From Eutypa lata (Eukaryota > Ascomycota > Sordariomycetes > Xylariales > Diatrypaceae), in NCBI GenBank assembly GCA_022661535.1, contig JAKULF010000001.1:3348001-3412000 (forward strand): 64,000 nucleotides of DNA, written 5' to 3'. Positions 13,669-26,100 of this stretch are shown piece after piece. Each line of letters begins with the position of its first letter. Position 1 is the stretch's first letter. A model generated the notes under the pieces. That model was given only the letters and a program-made list of their open reading frames with translations, was not told the origin of the DNA and made no database searches. Both the position numbers and the translations under genes were made by a program.

Positions 13669-16600
13669 ATGAGTGATTACGCTATGTATCATGCCCTCGG
13701 GCAAGGCGAGCAGATCGACCCCAATGACCCTCGTCGCACCACCCAACCTGCCCCTCAGCAATTTCAGCCACCAATTGCCCAGCAACAATACCAGCAAGGC
13801 GTCGGATACGGCTCCCCCGCCCCGCCTCAAGGTCAACAGTACTATTATGGCAACCCTCCACCTCCCGGAGGGGGGCCGTCTCCTGCTGGCGCACAAGGAT
13901 ATGCGCCGCCTCCACCTCAGGGGAACGAGTTTTATGGGGGCCAATCGGTACAGCAAGATCCAGCAGGGCTCACTTCACAAATGGCTGGTTTGGGAATAGG
14001 AGAAGCGCATCATGCGGCAAGAAAAAAGAAGAAGGACCGTCACGCTTTTCATGCTGTTGAAGCCCCTGCTGGCTCTTCGCAAGCCTACAATGGCATACCA
14101 CCTCCTGGCACACCAACAACAGCCTTCCTGAACGCCGACCCGTCAGTTCAAGGAGGTAATCAGTTCTACGGTCAGCCGACTTCTCCCAACCAGTTCCCAG
14201 CACCCGTAAATCCGGCTTTCAGCCCGGTAAATCCAGTGACGTCGGCTGAATTTGCTGCGAGGGGTATACCACACGATCAAGGCCAACCGGTACCAGCCTC
14301 AGGGGGTGGCCAGGTCTCTCCAGATGACATTCCCAGCATTCCAGTTTCTAGAGACCTGCCGCAACAATACTACTTCTCAAACGTATATCCCACCTTCGAA
14401 CGCCATGTGCCGCCTCCCGCTACCGTATCTTTCGTTTCCTTCGACCAGGGCAATGCCTCGCCCAAGTTCGCGCGGTTGACCATGAATAATATCCCAGCAA
14501 ACAATGAAGGCTTGAATAGTACAGGCCTCCCTCTAGGCCTCATAATGCAACCTCTCGCCAAACTTCAGCCTGGGGAAGCCGAGATCCCCCTTCTTGATTT
14601 TGGCGAGCAAGGTCCACCTAGATGTCGGAGGTGTCGAGCCTATATCAACCCCTTTATGATGTTCCGGTCCGGAGGCAGCAAGTTCGAATGTAACCTTTGT
14701 ACTTATCCTAACGATACGCCCTCGGAATACTTTTGCGCCACCACTCCCCAGGGCATTAGAGTGGATCGTGATCAGAGACCTGAGCTAGTCCGAGGCACTG
14801 TTGAATTCACCGTGCCAAAAGAATACTGGACCAAAGAGCCAACAGGCCTTCACTGGCTGTTCGTCATTGATGTCACTCAAGAATCCTATAACAAGGGATT
14901 CGTCGAGGCCTTCTGTGAGGGAATACTTGCCGCACTCTACGCGCCAGATGACAATGATGAGAAGGACGAGAATGGCGACCCGAAGCCAAGGATACCGCCT
15001 GGCGCAAAGGTTGGATTTGTTACCTTCGATAAGGATATTCATTTCTATAACTGCAATGTAAGTGAACCATGGGAGGATAAACTATCTGGATGCTAATATC
15101 CGACATAGCCCGCCTTGGAACAAGCCCAGATGATGATTATGCCAGATATTGAGGATCCCTTTGTGCCACTAAGTGAGGGACTATTCGTTGACCCTTACGA
15201 ATCGAGAGCAGTCATTGCGACACTGCTCACGCGATTACCAACTCTGTTTGCTGATATCAAGAATCCTGAGCCTGCTTTGTTGCCAACGTTGAGATCCTGC
15301 CTGGCTGCATTAGAAAAGACGGGAGGCAAAATGGTGTGCTCTCTTTCAGCATTGCCTACCTGGGGTCCTGGTCGGCTTTTTATGAGAGACGATGGGAAAT
15401 ACTCAGGTGGTGAGCCTGACAAGAAACTCTTCAATGCTGAGCACCCAGAATGGCGGAAGATGGCGGATAAGATGGTCACTGCCGGTGTCGGTATTGATTT
15501 CTTCCTAGCTGCACCATCTGGGGGTTACCTGGACATTGCCACAATTGGTGAGTTTCAATATATATACAATAATCCCTCCTCATATATACGAATAATGACT
15601 AACTTCTATTAGGACATGTTTCATCAACAACGGGCGGCGAGACATTCTATTATCCTAACTTTGTCAGCGGACGTGATAACGCGAAACTTTCTCAAGAAAT
15701 CAAGCATGCGGTCACGCGTGAAACAGGATATCAGGCACTAATGAAGGTCAGAAGCTCCAACGGATTGCAGGTAGCCGAATATTTCGGCAACTTCCTCCAC
15801 CACACCTTCGGAGCCGATCTTGAAATTGGTGTCATTGACGCCGACAAAGCAATTGGTGTCAAGTTCAGCTACGATGGCAAGCTAGACTCGAAGCGTGACG
15901 CTCATTTCCAATCTGCACTGTTATACACGACAGCCTCTGGCCAGCGACGGGTCCGATGTTCGAACATAATAGCCAGCGTTAGCGATAACGCCCGGGAATG
16001 TATGAAATTCGTCGACCAAGATGCCATATATACTCTTATAGCCAAGGATGCAGCTTCAAGACTTGCCACTACATCAACCTCGCTAAAGGACATCCGGCTA
16101 GGATTGACGGAGAAGACCATCGATGTCTTGGCGGGATACCGGAAGAACTTCTCCGCACAGAACCATCCTCCCGGGCAGCTCGTGATGCCGGAGCGGCTCA
16201 AGGAATTCGCCATGTACATGCTGGCCCTGATAAAATCGAGAGCGTTCAAGGGAGGCAGCGAATCCACCGACCGGAGGGTCCACGACATGCGCATGGTGCG
16301 GGCCATGGGCGCCGGCGAGCTCAGCGTCTACCTGTACCCGCGGATGATCCCGATCCACAACCTGCAGCCCGAGGACGGGTTCCCGGACGAGACGGGCCAC
16401 CTGCGGATGCCGCCGACGATCCGGACCTCGTTCAGCCGCGTCGAGCCGGGCGGCGTCTACCTCGTCGACAACGGGCAGGTCTGCCTGCTCTGGCTGCACG
16501 CGCAGACGTCCCCCAACCTGCTGGCGGACCTGTTCGGCGAGGGCCTCGACAGCCTGGCCAAGCTCGACCCCTACGCCTCGTCGCTGCCCCTGCTCGACAC

Positions 16601-16999
16601 CCACCTCAACGCCCAGGCCCGCAACATCCTCGAGTTCCTCCGCACCGTCCGCGGCTCCAAGGCCCTCACGCTCCAGCTCGCGCGCCAGGGCATGGACGGC
16701 GCCGAGTTCGAGTTCGCGCGCATGCTCGTCGAGGACCGCAATAATGAAGCTCAGAGCTACGTCGATTGGCTCGTGCATGTGCATAAGGGCGTGCAGCTTG
16801 AGGTGAGTACCTAAATTCCATTTCATTTCATTTCAAAAAGAGAAGTCCTTTTCTCCCTCTCCCCCGCCCCCTTTCATTTTTGGCGTGAGCTAGTTGCTAA
16901 CGAACGATTGTCATCTTGTAGTTGGCTGGACAGCGGAAGAACGACGAGGGAAGCTCCATGGCGTCGAGCTTTGCGGGGCTTAGACCCCAGTACTGGTAA
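13669..16999 (+). CDS. SEC24: COPII coat cargo-adaptor Sec24
   Basis: Spliced as join(13669..15057,15109..15547,15613..16802,16922..16999), 1031 residues. Introns of 51, 65 and 119 nt have donors GTAAGT, GTGAGT and GTGAGT, and all phases close. Sec24 forms the inner COPII coat with Sec23 and selects cargo at ER exit sites. Domain order: Pro/Gln-rich N-terminus (about 1-130), zinc finger C319-x2-C322-x18-C341-x2-C344, trunk (LHWLFVIDVTQESYNKG and onward), beta-sandwich/helical region, gelsolin-like domain (AGGVYLVDNGQVCLLW type) and a last short exon ending GLRPQYW. Slightly longer than yeast Sec24 because of the low-complexity N-terminus. The last 180 or so codons are markedly more G+C-rich than the rest. 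Identification is strong. Confidence 0.95.
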
Positions 17000-17995
17000 C
17001 CACTGCGTTTTCCAGGTCACTCGGGTACCCGCTTTATGTTTCCCCGGGCAGGTCTATATGCCCAGGGAAGTGAGAATTTCATCCTTGTTAAATCACGGTG
17101 TGCAAGTGGGTAGGCTAGTATTAAATGAAGTTGGTGGATCATATTAGTTGAGATGACTCTGCGGGGGAAGAAAGAAGGAGGTAATGCCAAATGACGGGTG
17201 GCAAGTGTATGCGAAAAAGAGGATTTGTGTCCTTGCTATTGAGTGATAGGTAGTCCAGGAATAAGGGAAATAAGATTCCCAATACAGAAGAAGGAAAAAG
17301 GAACTAAAAGAGGTTATCTACTACGAGTTGCTCCACATTTGAAATATATTGCATCATGGCTCTGGGAACTTGAAGTCCTGTGATTGTGCATTATGCTCTT
17401 CGTTTAACGGTAATGTGTGTAAAGTTTTAAGAAATAATTATATATATATTGTCAAAACGTAAGTGCAGGTCAGGAAGCTTGGTTCTGTATTCGTATCTAG
17501 GTCAGGGATCATAACTAGGTAGGCTAGATATATATAGCCTGCTACACCTTGCTGCTGCCTTGCCATTGATGCTCCTAGCTCCTCAAAGCTCCTTTGACCC
17601 CTTTAACCCCCTCAGCCCCCCCTTTAACTCTTTTAGGAAACCATGCAACCACTTTGACAATACATCCTATTATCCTGGCTGCTGGCATGTACATATAAAA
17701 CAACTTGAAATATAATGGTTTCAAAAAGCACAATATTATTTATAAATACAAAACTTATTAATTATTAACCCATTAGTAAAATTTCAAAAATATCGCGTTT
17801 AATACATAGTTATAGGGTTGATATAAAAGATATCTTGATAATAACTGCAAAACTTAAAGTAATTTAGAGTAAAATTCGATTAACAGATCCTTCATACAAC
17901 AAACTCCTTGAGGCTATCTTAAGAACTCTACAAAAGCTAACTTTCTGATTGCCGCTTCGCGCGTGGCATTATCTAAAACGAGACTATGTTGTGAG
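17000..17995. other. A+T-rich intergenic DNA between convergent genes
   Basis: About 1 kb between the 3' ends of SEC24 and the HET-domain gene. It contains a pyrimidine-rich tract at 17570-17640 and a distinctly A+T-rich stretch at 17690-17890 that could be an old RIP-affected fragment. No gene seen. Confidence 0.5.
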
Positions 17996-20525
17996 TCAAT
18001 ACGGACAAGGACAACACCAGCCCCCCGGCAGCTGCGTATAAAGAAACCCCCCTGAGGCCGCGACTGGTTGCGGAACAGTCGCTCCCCGGGTCACGCCCGG
18101 ATAGCCCATCGGCCTAACAATGGCATTATACGCTTCGTCCGATATAGTCCCTGACCCCGTCAGTTGCGGTACTACTGGATTGCCCCCCACGACCCAATTC
18201 GGGTATCCGAGCTGTCTCAGCAGCGCGTTCCTGTACTCCTCTTCTGTCATGGTCTGCTGCGGTTGCTGTACGATGATGTATGGGGCGTTCAGCGGCGGTC
18301 CGCCCCAGCCCCCGTACGGTAGCACGTAGATCTGCGTGTACTGTCTCGGCGTCTTCGGGTGCGGCTTGGTCTGGACGTAGATGACCTGCCTGCCGAATCG
18401 GAGGGACACGTAGTAGGGCGCCGAGGTTATGCTTGATGGGGTCTTCTTGTTCTCGGGGATCATCACACCCTCTACGCCGGCTTTGGCTAGCTGGACGCAT
18501 ATGGACTTCTTCCATCCGCCAAAGCTGTACAGCATCTGGAGGGCGCCCATTTCTGTGAGCTTCCATTGCGTGTAACTATCTATGAACTGGGGCGGCATGT
18601 TTGTGTGACACGAAGTCAGATAGAGAGGGACGGCATACTTGAGCACGGCGCTGAACTTGGCCAGTCCGAGCTTGGAGGTGTCGACGTTGACGTCACATCG
18701 TGTCCATCTGGGAGAAGTTGGCTTATTGTACTAAAAAGGGGGGTTCGCTCGGTTAGTCGGCGGCTTGAGCACTGCGGAGTACTGTAATTACCTTGATTCC
18801 AAACCACGCAATCTGTCTCTGTGGCGAATTATTAATGAGGAAGTCTTTCAGTGGCACAATCCCGTAGCTATGATGTCTAAAGTTTGTGGTCCTTTGGTCC
18901 AGCCAGAATCCAGCAGACGGCGCTTGCCATCGCCGGATTCTGTCCTGCGCGCCCTGTCCAATGGTGAATAACCATCTGTTCATGCGACCCTTAGGTGCTC
19001 GCCATTTACCTCCTTGAGGTCTGAACGACCCATCGCCGTAGAAATCCCACTGTCCTCCCCGCCACTTGAGAAAGAGAAAATAATAATACCCCTTATGTGG
19101 CGCTTTGGGTCCAGTACCCATATCACCAACCTCACCGATGTAGATGGCATGTACGTTTTTCCAACTCTTTCTATCCAACTTTGAAGAGTAGTATATCGTG
19201 CCGCTCATAGTCCATAGCTTCGCATTCGCTTTACCACTTGCGATCACACGCCCCCACGTTAGAGGGAGCATGTACGCGCTGATGACGTGCGGGTGTGAGT
19301 GCGTGATAAAAATGGCATCGAAGCGCGACACATAGTCGGCCAACTTGGTGATGAAAGTAGCCGCACCCTTCTTAGTCCCACCCGCCGCAGTCCAGATGGG
19401 TGGTTTGTCCGGGGACGTCTGAGGAAATGCGGGGACGATGCGCGAGGCAGGATTCCGAGCGATCTCGCTGCCGGCTACGCCCTCGATGTTCAGCCAGGCC
19501 GGGCCCAAGCCCTTGGTCGCCGCCGCCTTGCGCGCCAAGTCGTTGAACAGGTACTCCGGGTCGTGGTTCTTGCGGTACGGGTCAATCTGCAGCCCGAAGC
19601 AGCCCATGGCGCTGTAAATGATGTCCACGGGCTGCGACGATCGTCGCATCATCATGCTGCGCCAGATGGCGGCGGTACGGACAGACTTCTTTGATGATAA
19701 GGCCCCGCGCAGGCTATGGCGTGCCCGCGGGCCTTCCCCTGTCACAACGCCGTCGAGGATGACAATTTTTGGAAGCGGGGGTACAAAGTTCGCGTCGACC
19801 ATGTCGAGCAGAATTCGGATGTCGATGAGGTATTTGCCCGGTGCTTTTCCGACCGGCGTGAACTTATAGGTTTTGCCTTTTGAATCTTTCGGGCTTGGAG
19901 GCGGCGCCCATTCCACATACACGTATGTATGGTTGCGGTTGAGTATCGCTTCTTGCAGTGTCCAAGCACGATCCATCCACATGGTGCGATTTGCGACGCC
20001 CTGAACAGCGCTCATGCCACCAACCATCACAACCACGTCTTTAGCTTGTTTATATATATCGGCCATCATACATATCTGCAAAGCCTTATCGCTGTCCCCT
20101 CTATCGACTTGATCAAGACAGAAAAAGTCTATCCAGACATAGGCAGCTCCCAGCTCTAACGCTGCGTGTGCTACGTCAACGAGACCCCACCAACTAATCT
20201 GATGGGGAGAAGGATCCTCTGTGTCGACCAGGAGCGGGCGCTTTCGTTTACTGGCGATGATGCTTTTCACCTCGGTGCTTTCGTCCCAGACGTGAGACAC
20301 GGCTACGTAGTTGATCTTACCCAGCGGATTGGGCTTGGAAAGAGGGAATTGTACATTCTGCCACTCGTATAAAGCGATTTCAGGGGGTTTCCTCAGAAGC
20401 TTCTTTACAGAAATGGCACGAAAGGCCCCCTCGGTGCGACCACTCCCTCCACTACTGTGAGAATAATTAAAGGAACGTGAGCTTGCCTCATCATGGCGGT
20501 AAATTCTTCTCTTGGAAGGACCCAT
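17996..20525 (-). CDS. HET-domain (heterokaryon incompatibility-like) protein
   Basis: Modelled as complement(join(17996..18730,18792..20525)), 822 residues. The 61 nt intron has donor GTAATT, branch GACTAAC and acceptor CTTTTTAG; both sides are phase 0, which turns two adjacent open frames into one protein. The N-terminal HET domain shows its three motifs: YVAVSHVW (73-80), WIDFFCLDQ (131-139) and DRAWTLQE (185-192). HET domains trigger programmed death after non-self recognition in filamentous fungi. The middle region contains IFITHSHPHVISAY and many Trp/Gly-rich strands. The new C-terminal exon has two copies of a helical unit of the type (S/E)DEEY-N-A-hydrophobic-R-x-x-GYPxxV (about residues 725-790) and ends in Pro/Cys. 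No NACHT, WD40 or ankyrin region is present. The HET call is sure; the fused C-terminus is likely but rests on the intron model. Confidence 0.8.
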
Positions 20526-21161
20526 TGTAAACTGGTGAATGCCTTTGAGATGTAAGGGAAGCGAGGGCCAAAGATGAGCAGGAAGTGAGCGAGTCGCGGG
20601 CCTAGATGGGAAGGGTTACAACAGGAATGCGGGAACCAATATAAGAGACCATTCAGAGTGCTATATATCGACCGTTGACCCAATAGTGGCCTCCCACATG
20701 TCACCTTCTGCTTGACAAATATATGATATTGTAGATAATATACTGTTCGCTCCCCTTTTTGGACTTTCAGCTGGGAGTCGGATGCTGAATAATAAGCGCT
20801 TATGCAAGTATCGGACGATCGAGCCTAATATAAACCGCCGAGTCAATAATGAGGCGAGCGATCCAGGACGCTGCGTAGCTGTTGAAGTCCTACGTAACTG
20901 CCGTACGTGGAGCGCCGGCATTTATTTTTGAAGCAGGCTGCGGACTTGGCATAATAATTGGAGTCCAGCTTACATGGTACGAACCTGATGTTGCATTATT
21001 CCGTAGTCCTACGGCTAGGACTTTAAATCTCCCCATTGCTACCAGGACTGCAATCTAGTTTTACCTACCTGTGTAAATATTTATTATAAAGACAAATATC
21101 AACACATCCGCCCCGTGACAGGGACTGCAACTTGACAGCGTTGACTGGTATCATACACATC
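20526..21161. promoter_or_regulatory. Divergent promoter region of HET gene and membrane protein gene
   Basis: 636 bp between divergent start codons. No gene supportable. Contains A+T-rich tracts around 20718-20745 and 21075-21100. No defined operator recognised. Confidence 0.35.
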
Positions 21162-22888
21162 ATGGCTTCTTCTCAGCTCGGACCCGTGCCTTTTGATAGC
21201 ACGATACCTGCTGCTCTTCAAACACTTGCCGACTGGGCCACGCCTTATACAAAAAGTCCGTTCCCATTCCTCGTGTCTTCTCTCTGTAGTTGAGACTCTC
21301 ACTAATAGAAAACAGCAATCGTTGTATTCATCGTCTTGACGTTTGCCTTCCAAGTATATCCCATTGCCCTACAGGAGCCGCCACCAGGCTGGGCAGCCAA
21401 CAACCTTGGGAATCCGCCACAACAGCCGGTTCAAAACGGTTCCTACTACCTCCACCCAATATTACTGCTCATCGTAGCTGGATACTTGACCAATATCCTC
21501 AAACTCCCATCCAGTTCCGAAATTGCCGTGCATCTGGAGAATTTCTCGAGGCTTCTCAATGCTCCTCCATCGGGCTCTGGCTCTGACCCTGACAACAATC
21601 CTCCAGTATCTTCAGCTGCCGCCCTCGGAGCTTGGAAAACCTTGGTTGGAAGATGGGGGACATATAGTAAAGGTATGTCTTCCGTACTAGATGCACACTG
21701 TACCGTATATAGTCCCATACCTCCTTTATCTCACTAACCTTTGTCGCCTATCCCCCGATAGTCGCCCTTGTGATGGCCGTCACCATCTCTTTCCCCCTTT
21801 CCCGCCAGTTACCTCTGCCCTTACAGACCTGGTTTTACCTCTTGATCTTCGCGCTTGTTAGCATAACCGGATTCTTGGCCCCGACCTCGCGCTTCCGCGG
21901 GCCCCTGAGATTTGCCTACCTGGAGTACGGCCCCACTCTGCTCCAGGTCTACACCCTCGTCTCGCGGTGGTGGTTCCGCGCCGTCCTGTTCCTCTACATC
22001 ACCCCCTTCGTCCTCTCATCCGCCTTCCCAACGTCCTATATCCTCGCCCCGGCTCTCTCCCTCTTTCTCTTCTCTCTAGCAGCCAGCACCTACGTCCACA
22101 TCCACCGCACGTACACCACCGAAGTCTCCAGGGTCGTCGCACGCGCTGCGGCCACCATATCCGAAGCGTCGATCGCCGCCTCGCACGCGCACGTCCACGG
22201 GAGCGCCGCCCGCGGTTCGGAGAAACAGCTCCAACAAGTTCTGGCGACAGCGCGCCGAGACGCCACGCAGGCGAAGTCGGTGCGGGTGACGGATTTCTTT
22301 GACACGGCGGCGGCGGCGTGGGCGTCGATGCAGCGAGTAGTGGAGGAGGGGCGGCGCGCAAAGAATTGCGCCGATGATGTGCTCGACCGCGCCGTCCAGC
22401 TAGAGGATCTCGAGCCACCCGACGACGAAGATGACGACGGGGGCCGGCGCACGCAGACCGAGGAGCGCGTGCGCCTGCTAAAGGATGAGGCGGAAAGCGC
22501 AGTGAAAGAGACGGGCGACCTGGTAGCCCGACTACAAGCGGCGCAGGCGGTGGTGGAGAGCTCGAAGCGCGCTGGGGATCAGGATACAAGCGGGCGCGAG
22601 AAGGTGCTGGCGGATGCGAGGGAGACTGCGACTGCGGCCAGGTCAGCGAGGGAGGTGCTAGTGGGGCTTGACGAGGGGCTGTATAAGGTGGATGAGATAA
22701 CTGCGGTCGTCAAGGGACAGGCGGAGGAAGCTCATAGATTAGCAGTAGAAGGGGAGATGGCGTTGGCACGCTCAGAACTGGATAAGGCGACGTCCGGAGT
22801 AGAGGAGGCGAAAGGGGAACAGAGGAAAATTGCTGATATGGCAGAAAGGGTTAGCAAGATCTTGTTCAACCTTTTACAAAACATTTAA
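21162..22888 (+). CDS. Membrane protein with cytosolic coiled-coil tail, unknown function
   Basis: Best model join(21162..21255,21316..21672,21762..22888), 525 residues. The second intron is clear (GTATGT, branch CACTAAC, acceptor GATAG). The first is uncertain: the acceptor AACAG at 21315 follows a good CACTAAT branch, but the phase-compatible donors are a weak GTCCGT (60 nt intron) or GTAGTT, which would leave a 30 nt intron. Predicted membrane segments: one after the first intron (IVVFIVLTFAFQVYPIAL), one near YYLHPILLLIVAGYL, and a group in exon 3 (LPLQTWFYLLIFALVSITGF, then WWFRAVLFLYITPFVLSSAF and following). From about residue 290 the protein is Ala/Glu/Lys/Arg-rich with heptad-like spacing, consistent with a long coiled coil. 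No family recognised. Confidence 0.6.
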
Positions 22889-23547
22889 ATACTTAACTAA
22901 GGTAATGATAAATGAGGAACACTACGGTTCTATTCACTGCAAAATGGTCCTATTTGCGGATCTTGTTTCTCAATGTAGAAAATAACAAGCCATACCTGTT
23001 TTCAGCTTACTTTAGGGGTATATCAATCCCGAAACTTGACTCTCGACGATGTAGTGATAGAGGATGTAGTGATAGAGCTACGAGTTTAACTTAAGCCGTT
23101 GAAAATATCTACAAGGTTTAATATATATATTCTTAGGAATGTTAATGTTTTATGAGTATTATACGCATAATATAAATACGGATTTTATTTTTAATAACTT
23201 CATTGCCGATTTCAACTGCTTAATGTTACATCCCGGTGAAAACGTGATCGTTAAACGAGCCAATAAAGTAATATGTTGCTTATATTCAGCCCAGCCAGCC
23301 AGCCACCAACGTGAACCATCGCACCCCGAACACGTCAGGCTGAATAGCCCAACCAAAACAAGACCGAGTTTCCCGTCCTCTCTTGCACCTAAGCTTGAAA
23401 AATACACTTACGTATGCCCAACATCTGGTCATGATACTTTCTGCCTCCTTTACGGAAGCCCGCCACAACGTAGACAACAGCACCTGAACACCAGAACAAA
23501 GAAGAAAAGAAAAAGCAAAAAAAACAACGCATGCAAAGCGAATAACC
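22889..23547. other. Intergenic region
   Basis: 659 bp between two plus-strand genes. A+T-rich around 23110-23225. It probably includes the 3' end of the coiled-coil gene and the promoter of the polytopic membrane protein. No gene seen. Confidence 0.45.
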
Positions 23548-24840
23548 ATGGCCGACCCAGACGGCCCCCAGTCGGTCCCGGACACCTTCCGCGCTCAATG
23601 GACGAAACCGACGGACGTATTCTCCATCCTCCTAATTCTCGGCGCCGAGGTGATCCAGCGGGCCCTCGCCGCCCTAGCCGGCGGCACGCCTCCCATCACC
23701 CCGGTCGCCTTCTCCTTCGGCTGGGTATCCTACGCCATCTCGTCCCTGCTCTCGATCGTCAGCGAGGGCCGCCTGGTTCAGGCGCCGCCCGAGGCCGCCA
23801 TCCAGGTCTTCAATCTGAAGTCCGGGTACACGCGCGCCAACCGGTCCTGGCTCCTCTCCCGACTGGTCAAGACGTACCCGTACTGGATGCCCGAGGAGGT
23901 CCGCATCACGCAGCGCGAGCCGACGCATTACCACCGCGTCGCCGCCACTGCTACAGGAGACCTCGGCAACGACGTGGAGGCGGGGCGGCCGCGCTACGCA
24001 GCACTGTGCGTCTCCGTGTTCCGGTGGTGTGATGCCGGAGAAGGACCTCGAGCGAGGACGCCGGGGCGGCCGGTCCGCGATTGGGTCTGGTGGAGCGGCG
24101 TGGATTGTATGGTGGTGCAGCTGGGTGTCGCCGCCATCCCGCTGGGCCTCTATGATGACTGGTCGATCCTGCTGGTCGCGGCTGCGGGCACGGTCTTGGC
24201 GCTGGTGACGGGGTCGCTGCCGCAGTGGCGCGAGGAGAAGTGGCACGCTGGTCGGCAGAAGAAGGACGTTGCATTGACGCTGGGGAACGGGACGCGGCAT
24301 GTGATTATTGTGCTCGGGGCCGACTGGGGTCTGGACCTGGAACATCTAGCGGGTGGCCTACCCGGAGAAGGATCAAAGGTCACGCAAGTAATCAGTATTA
24401 TGTTGACAGTGCTATGGATAACCCTATTATTGAGTAGCACAGGGATCAAGGAAAACGCCTGGTATCTCTTGGCCGTGGGAGGCCTGGGAATGGTCCAGAA
24501 CATCGTGGCTGCCGCAGCACCTCGACTCCCCGACGCGCTCGGCCTGCCTATCGAATTGGTCAAGGAACCCCAAGCGATAACAGCGGCATCGTTGACGTCG
24601 CTGGGTACCGAGGCAGAGAGTGTGATCGAAATACCAGAGATATACGCCGAAGAGAAAGTAATGTGGACACTGATGAAGCTAGAGATGAAGCATGACAATT
24701 TCGGCAAGGTTCTCGTGGATGAGTTCTTCCCTGGGAAGCTGATGAAATGGGAGAAGGAGTGGTGGGATTCCGCTGATGCGGATGAGAGGCGGACGTCACT
24801 GGATTCTGAACAGAAGAAATATTATGCTAAGAAGCCTTAA
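23548..24840 (+). CDS. Conserved fungal polytopic membrane protein, unknown function
   Basis: Single exon, 430 residues. The ATG at 23548 has a good context (ACCATGG). N-terminal segment DVFSILLILGAEVIQRALAAL is hydrophobic; further likely membrane spans lie at SFGWVSYAISSLLSIV, VVQLGVAAIPLGLY, ILLVAAAGTVLALVTGSL, VISIMLTVLWITLLLSS and WYLLAVGGLGMVQNIVAAAA. A strongly conserved-looking loop reads SLPQWREEKW and is followed by a possible beta-rich segment (VALTLGNGTRHVIIVLG). The soluble C-terminus of about 90 residues is charged. From memory this resembles a family widespread and often multicopy in filamentous ascomycetes, with no assigned activity. Function not inferred. Confidence 0.75.
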   Translation: MADPDGPQSVPDTFRAQWTKPTDVFSILLILGAEVIQRALAALAGGTPPITPVAFSFGWVSYAISSLLSIVSEGRLVQAPPEAAIQVFNLKSGYTRANRSWLLSRLVKTYPYWMPEEVRITQREPTHYHRVAATATGDLGNDVEAGRPRYAALCVSVFRWCDAGEGPRARTPGRPVRDWVWWSGVDCMVVQLGVAAIPLGLYDDWSILLVAAAGTVLALVTGSLPQWREEKWHAGRQKKDVALTLGNGTRHVIIVLGADWGLDLEHLAGGLPGEGSKVTQVISIMLTVLWITLLLSSTGIKENAWYLLAVGGLGMVQNIVAAAAPRLPDALGLPIELVKEPQAITAASLTSLGTEAESVIEIPEIYAEEKVMWTLMKLEMKHDNFGKVLVDEFFPGKLMKWEKEWWDSADADERRTSLDSEQKKYYAKKP

Positions 24841-26100
24841 ACAAGTCGGGGGATCTAAACATAATGTGCGTCACTGACCTACCGGCCGCCCCCTATCGGC
24901 CACTTTCAACCAACTACTTCCAACCACCTAATTACACCAATTTCCCAGGAACAACGACACAGCTAGCTGCCGAACTGGGCCTTTCTTCTTCGTTTGGTTT
25001 AACAGAGCTACTTTCAACGCGGGCTAGGTCGTCCCTACTTTTGTATACGTGGCCGATGTGTGCAAACTTTATATTAGATGGTAGTGCTACTCACTTACGT
25101 TTTCGTATTTGGAAGTTTTCTATCCAGGCCCGGAATGCTTTGATTTCCTTCCCCTGGACCGCTGGTTCATAGGGACTGGAATAGATGCTATGGAGTTTCA
25201 TTGCTGGGGATCGGTGATGACGCTCCATCTTGGAGTGGACACTGTCATCGTTTGAAAGGTAACTAGGACCCTAGCATCGGTGGTGAAGAAAAAGAACACA
25301 TTTTATCCTCGAAGAACCAAACACTCGACACGAAATTGTCGGTGGAGCCCTTGAGCGATAGTTATAGATTCATCTAACTCTTCGCTCCGACTCTCCATGT
25401 CTCCGAATTGACGGATGCTTTGTTTACTACTATTAGGAGCAGACGCAATGAGTGTTTGCACTTCACTGCAGTTAATAGACGACACAATTATTGATAATCG
25501 TTCATAGCTTAGTACTTCTCATAACTCTACGACTAGCTAACTCTTAAGACCAGTGGAACATTGGCTGTCTTTTGAAAGGATTGGGGATACCTAGGATGAA
25601 TGGTGCATAAGGTGAATACGATAGTATCGAGTTCGGTTTCCATCGCCAATAGTAGACGTTTAAATCTAAGCTATCGTTTCTGTCCTCGTTTCAATGACGT
25701 TGCCCCTCCGAATATATTGCAGTTTAAGTTTGGAAGTTTAGTCGCACAACATTATTATACAATGCATTCATTCTCGCTACTGTATAACCAACCTCAAGTA
25801 TTGTAAGTAGTGATCGCTCATGCATGCAGACTACGTCGATCCTGGTTATCTACATACCTGCATTGCATCCCGGGTGGATTTCCGGAAGTAAATGTTGCTG
25901 ATCAAGGTCAGGTAAGGGTAGGGTCGCATACTTATTATCATTATCCCCAGCTCATCTTAAATAGGCAGGTCGCATTGCATCTCCTCCAACCCATGCATGT
26001 GTAATTGAAGATAAATAAAAAGGGAACCAAACAATCACTCGTTAAAACCAAACCCAGAAAACATCTTTTCCTCTCTCCCCGTCAGTGGAACATCATATTG
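24841..26100. other. Intergenic region upstream of GH92 no. 1
   Basis: 1.26 kb. Short open frames here lack codon bias or splice logic and I do not call them. The right end contains a TATA-like GATAAATAAAAAG at 26010-26022, about 80-90 bp before the start chosen for the GH92 gene. Confidence 0.45.
26010..26022 (+). promoter_or_regulatory. TATA-like element of GH92 no. 1
   Basis: GATAAATAAAAAG lies about 80-90 bp before the ATG at 26101 and inside the reading frame that would begin at the ATG at 26005. This placement favours 26101 as the translation start. Confidence 0.35.

Noticed and set aside
26005..26100. Upstream ATG of GH92 copy 1
   Set aside because: Would place 32 polar residues before the signal peptide, and a TATA-like element lies just inside it; the start at 26101 is preferred.
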